This document shows positions 60,260-64,000 of a stretch of DNA of 64,000 nt, piece after piece. How positions within the stretch are numbered: the first letter of the stretch is position 1; each line of letters opens with the position of its first letter. The notes beneath the pieces were generated by a model that worked only from the letters and a program-made list of their open reading frames with translations, was not told the origin of the DNA and did not search any database. The DNA is from Musa acuminata AAA Group. Lineage: Eukaryota > Streptophyta > Magnoliopsida > Zingiberales > Musaceae. Made by a program: the position numbers and the translations under genes. The stretch lies in the NCBI RefSeq assembly GCF_036884655.1, contig NC_088339.1:29721001-29785000 (forward strand). Direction: 5' to 3'.

Positions 60260-62185
60260 CTAAGACACACAAGCATGTCGTTTGCGGTAACAGTGAGTCT
60301 CTCTACTCATGCTTCTCATCGAAATCTTATCCTTCTGTGGCAGATGATTCTCTAGTTTGCAGCATAACAATGAAGGAGGGTTTGAACAGTCAGTGGTCTT
60401 CATGTCAATGTCAGATGAAGTCTTCCGGTGAGACTGAACACCCCTTGATGGATGTTCCTGCACTGTCATCTTCTGTGTATTCGAAGCCTTCTGCTTTGCC
60501 TTGATCGATTCAGTCAGGTTCATGTAGTTGGGCCTACTCCTGTTGCTGTCCTCAGTTCTATCTGAAACTAAACAGGCGCTGCTTGAGATCGGCGTAGACA
60601 TGTAAGCAGAAGATGATGATGCAGAACCCTCATTGTTGAATAAGCCAGTGCTTGGAGATGAAGCACAAAGAGTTCTGCCGCAGTGGCTGGCAGGCATGGT
60701 TGGAGGTCTTGCTGAAATCCTCATGGAGATGTTGTTCTTCTTTATGTTCACTGGACCGAGTTCAGAACATGTTGAATAGATTCCACGGTTATCTTCTTTG
60801 CATTGAGCTTCAGAAACATTGCATTCCATCAACCTGCTCTCCCAGGTTTTTGCAGCCATCCACCGCTCTAACCAATTCCAGTTCCCACCACCCCTATCAA
60901 AACCACGATGCTTGAGAGAGGCCGGAGTGTGCTTTGACCTTCCAGTCACTGCTGGTCTTGATTGCTGAAAGAAGACATGATAGAACAATGCAAATACTAA
61001 TCATCAACAGAACAAGGCAGATCTCCTCATGCTACAACAAATTATGATCATTGTATTCACCTACCTGATGAGATAGAGCATAACAAGTAACCTTCTCCCT
61101 CTTGACAGTTCCTTTCTGCCTCATGTGTAACTTTTCTCTTACTTCCTCTAACGTTCCTGGACTGTCACACCATCCTTCCTGAAATCCACAAGATGATTCA
61201 GAACTATATCGAGACATTATTCATTTTAGGTTTGTAATTCGACAAGACAAAGCTGAAAATAATTGCTTTGTAGCAATTCTCAAGAACATACTTGTGAATC
61301 AATTACTATGTACAGGTATCAGCTCTCCCCTGAGCCAATATAATATGATTCTGAGTGGATTAGAACGACGAGCACCAGATGCAACGCTATGTATCAATAT
61401 GCACATGATTCAGCGAGAAAAGCTTGCCTCTGCTTCCTTGAGAGGATCCAGTTTGCCTCGACGAGCCTCGAGCATCTTCTTCACGGCCAGTCCCTCGGTG
61501 GACATGCGCGCCCGCCGCGCCCGCACGCGCGCCTGCACTCGGACGAGGGCCTGCATGCACCTCAGCGCCACAGCCGCCTGCTTCCTCACCTGCCGCCCGC
61601 GCACTATGGCCTGCAGCCTCACGATCCCTCTCAACGCCCTCAGCGCTCTCCTGGCCTTCGATCCCGACCAAGAAACAGAGGCACACGTTTTACTGGAAGA
61701 ACGTCAAACGACGACCTCAAAAGCAATCTTCTTCTGTTACCAGGAAGGCGCGGAAGGCGGTCTGGATGCGGATAGCCGCCCACTCCTGCCTGACCACCTG
61801 GAAGTTCCTGGGCGGGGCGCGGACGACGGTCGCGGCGGCGGTGGTGAAGGCGTCGGTGACCGACGAGACGTCGGAGGCCTCCGACGCCACCGAGCGGTGG
61901 CAGATGCCCCCCGACCCCCGCCGCAGCGACAGGTTGTCCCATGAGGAGCTCCTCCACAGCTTCTTCCACTTCCTGCTCCTACCATTGCCACCACCGCCAC
62001 CACTATCACTCTTTTCCTTCAATGCGAAACAGAACAGCCACCCCATTCAGTATGGTCAGCGCTCAAGTGTGGAAGAAGAGAAGAAACAAGAGAACAGCAG
62101 AGAATGCAGTGAGTACAGTGCCGTCCTGCGCTTGCTTCTTGAGGCCTGCCATGAAGGACTTGATCCACTTCCCTGAGCCACCCAT
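60260..62185 (-). CDS. IQD family calmodulin-binding protein (IQ67 domain)
   Basis: Five exons in transcript order: 62185-62117, 62016-61741, 61655-61428, 61178-61065, 60964-60260. They join in frame to 463 residues. The start [18 protein letters not shown] is the typical IQD N-terminus. The IQ67 domain (about 101-166) contains [40 protein letters not shown] and [20 protein letters not shown], with IQ motifs spaced by short segments. Then come [16 protein letters not shown] and [20 protein letters not shown]. The C-terminal half is Ser-rich and basic, with the conserved [20 protein letters not shown] and [17 protein letters not shown] motifs. IQD proteins bind calmodulin and scaffold microtubule and membrane-associated complexes. 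The intron 1 donor (ACT|GTACTC) is weak, but the phase and family fit. Intron 3 uses a GC donor (GAG|GCAAGC). The 5' leader contains a CT/GA microsatellite. Confidence 0.93.
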
Positions 62186-62725
62186 ACCTTGAAGTGTTCT
62201 CCTTGCAGTGGAACCTTACAGAAGCGAAAGAGAGAGAGAGAGAGAGAGAGAGGACACTCCGTGGGGTACTCTCGAGAGCATAGCAGCTCCTTTTGCATCG
62301 TATTTGAAATTCAAAGGAGAAAGAGAGGGAGGGGGAGGAGGAAGGGGATGCAGAGGGAAGACAGAAAGCCATCGCCGCACAAATACTGCGCTTTCGATCC
62401 TTTTGCTTTTGTTGGGGAACGAGGTGCCATGATGATGCAGTTGGTCGTACTCAATAGCCACGCGGTCGCGAATCTCAAAGCAACACGTCACAACCACCCC
62501 ACTGGATCAATTCAAGAATCACACAAACCAATCGAGTTCAAAATGTCGCAGTGCGGATCTCTAGACCGGTGCGAATCGCAAAGCAACACGTTCGCCCATG
62601 GACTCACAACAGCCCAACTAGATCATTCTGGACCGTACAAACGAAATCAAGCACAGACTGTAGCGGTGCCGATCCCTCATCACCGGACTTGTGATGGTTC
62701 GCGAATCTCAAAGCAACACGTTTGC
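62186..62725. other. Bidirectional upstream region (IQD minus / right-edge gene plus)
   Basis: About 540 bases between divergent genes. The left part is the IQD leader with a (GA)n tract at about 62228-62252. The right part has three copies of a GCGAATC-CAAAGCAACACG motif starting at 62468, 62571 and 62701. Confidence 0.6.
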
Positions 62726-62733
62726 CTATATAA
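62726..62733 (+). promoter_or_regulatory. TATA box of the right-edge gene
   Basis: CTATATAAG in the context TTTGCCTATATAAGCTCGG, just after the third copy of the upstream repeat, about 140 bases before the putative ATG at 62865. A strong plant TATA match. Confidence 0.65.
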
Positions 62734-62864
62734 GCTCGGAACCATTTTTTCGCGCTGCTTTGCTTCTTTGCTTGGTCGTTGCTCTTTGAGATCTCCCGAT
62801 CGGGTGGCAGACGATTCTATCAGTCTCGTCCTCATCTTCTCCATCTCTTCTCTTCCTCATCTAG

Positions 62865-64000
62865 ATGGTAAGACATGTCTTTCGATTTAGATCTGTGATT
62901 TCTTTTTGCCTATTTCGGTTTTGGATTCTTTTATGGTTCCTGACCTCTTCTGATCCTTTCGGTTTCGAATTCGTTTAGGGTTTCTGACCTCTTCTGCTCC
63001 TTTTCGTTTCGAATTCTTTCAGGCTTTCTGACCTCTTCTGCACCATTTGGTTTCGAATTCTTTCAGGGTTCCTGACCTCTTCTGCTTCATTTGGTTTCGA
63101 GTTATTTCAGGGTTTCTGACCTCTTCTGTTCCTTTTCGTTTCGAATTCTTTCAGGCTTTCTGGCCTCTTCTGCTCCATTTGGTTTCGAATTCTTCCAGGG
63201 TTCCTGACCTCTTCTGCTCCATTTGTTTTCGAGTTATTTCAGGGTTCCTGACCTCTTCTGCTCCTTTTGATTTCGAAATCTTTTAGGATTCCTGATCTCT
63301 TTTGCCCATTTTGATTACGTATTCTTTTAGGGTTCTTGATCTCTTTTGCGCATCTAGATTACGAATTCTTTTAGCGTTATTGATTACTTTTGCGCATTTC
63401 GATTTCGAATTCTTTTAGGGTTATTGATTACTTTTGCGCATTTCGATTTCGACTTCTTTTAGGGTTTTCAGATCGCTCATGGTTTCTTTTCTTTTCCTCT
63501 GTCCGAATGGAATCCTTTCGGCCCGAAACCTGTCACGAGCCCTGTTCCCGTTCTTTGGTGTCAAGCTGTTGCTCTTGTCGGCCTCTTCGTCATTGTATTG
63601 TCTTCTTGTAATTTTCGTGCAGACCCCTTACTCTCTCTTTTAATTTCTTCTTTTCTCGATGTCTTCTTTTCTTGCTGTTAATTGTTAATATCCATATGCA
63701 TTACATTTTTTTTGAATTCATAGTGATTTTGGTAAAAGATTTGGGAGAAATAAGGAAGTATTGCACCAAGAGTAGCTGGATTCTTGGCTATATATGCATG
63801 CTACTGTCTTCCACTAGTCAGGGCTTTGCTGGCGATAGATATAGGACCTTAATGTAGGATACGGATCAAACTTACACTTCATTGTCTGGATCTTGTCCAT
63901 GGTATAGGCTTTCGTGGTACTCGTTGCGATTGATGTTTCTGAAGGATTATTCGTATTGTTACCTTTAATAATTTATTAGGATCCTTATTAGACGATCTTT
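62865..64000 (+). other. 5' end of an unidentified gene: ATG followed by a long first intron
   Basis: A pyrimidine-rich leader ends CATCTAGATG|GTAAGA. The ATG at 62865-62867 would be the only coding triplet in exon 1, with the donor GTAAGA right after it. This architecture occurs in some plant translation-related genes. The rest of the window to 64000 would be intron and has no recognised coding exon. The first exon could equally be wholly untranslated. The gene product cannot be named. Confidence 0.4.
62941..63468. repeat. 44-bp minisatellite, 12 units without length variation
   Basis: The motif TGACCTCTTCTG (or TGATCT/TGATTA variants) recurs at 62941, 62985, 63029, 63073, 63117, 63161, 63205, 63249, 63293, 63337, 63381 and 63425, exactly 44 bases apart each time. 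A diverged extra unit precedes it near 62896. Each unit also has a TTTCGAATTC-like block and a T-rich stretch ending TTTCAGG or TTTTAGG. A period of 44 is not a multiple of three, so the open frames through it are not protein repeats. Confidence 0.95.

Noticed and set aside
61294..61944. 216-residue + strand open frame
   Set aside because: It is the complement of the IQD IQ67 exons; the Arg/Ala/Cys-rich reading is a shadow of GC-rich codons.
63047..63286. Repeated-motif peptide (SNSFRVPDLFC units)
   Set aside because: It is a translation of the 44-bp minisatellite; the period is not a multiple of three, so the apparent repeats are not a true repeat protein.
1..64000. CRISPR arrays, bacterial-type operons, or a clustered biosynthetic or defence system
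   Set aside because: The window is plant nuclear DNA with unrelated single genes. The tandem repeats seen are microsatellites, a minisatellite and simple duplications, not spaced repeats with unique spacers.

Overview
This is nuclear DNA from a flowering plant. The genes are split by GT-AG introns, microsatellites of the (CT)n, (GA)n and (TA)n kinds are frequent, and every recognisable protein belongs to a plant gene family. The single-exon transcription-factor genes have strongly GC-rich third codon positions, which points to a monocot. A GTACC/GGTAC-rich dispersed element and the general gene style suggest a banana-like Zingiberales genome. The species is inference, because no organism-specific marker can be checked here.

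Layout from left to right: an AP2/ERF (DREB-type) transcription factor (+, 2237-3061); a DUF1677 cysteine-motif protein (-, 9837-10397); a MUT9-like/EL1-type casein kinase 1 family kinase (+, 16 coding exons, 13230-17666) with a probable frame-disrupted N-terminal segment upstream; ribosomal protein eS24 (+, 5 exons, 18438-20869); an ER canopy/MSAP-type protein (-, 7 exons, 21675-26783); an NDRG-like (NDL) alpha/beta-hydrolase-fold protein (+, 11 exons, 30023-33190); a PP2A B55 regulatory subunit (-, 14 exons, 35526-46569); a Dof zinc-finger factor (+, 49877-50551); a PP2C phosphatase (-, 5 exons, 53179-54770); a DUF3511 protein (-, 57462-57821); an IQD calmodulin-binding protein (-, 5 exons, 60260-62185); and the 5' end of an unidentified gene (+, from about 62726) whose first exon seems to end at its ATG and whose body lies beyond the window.

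The genes do not form an operon or cluster. They are independent housekeeping, signalling and transcription genes, as in ordinary gene-rich plant euchromatin. Exon coordinates were worked out by hand from splice sites, reading phase and family conservation, and all eight multi-exon models close in frame.

The non-genic DNA holds a foldback DNA element with terminal inverted repeats of about 195 bp inside a canopy-gene intron, a GTACC-rich insertion flanked by 12-bp direct repeats, an LTR fragment, two tandem duplications (199 bp and 100 bp), and a regular 44-bp minisatellite in the first intron of the right-edge gene. I found no CRISPR array, no intact retrotransposon polyprotein, no clear tRNA or rRNA, and nothing that amounts to a new multi-gene system. 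The more unusual points are the frame break in the kinase N-terminus, a GC-AG intron in the IQD gene, and the acceptor-like 44-bp array.
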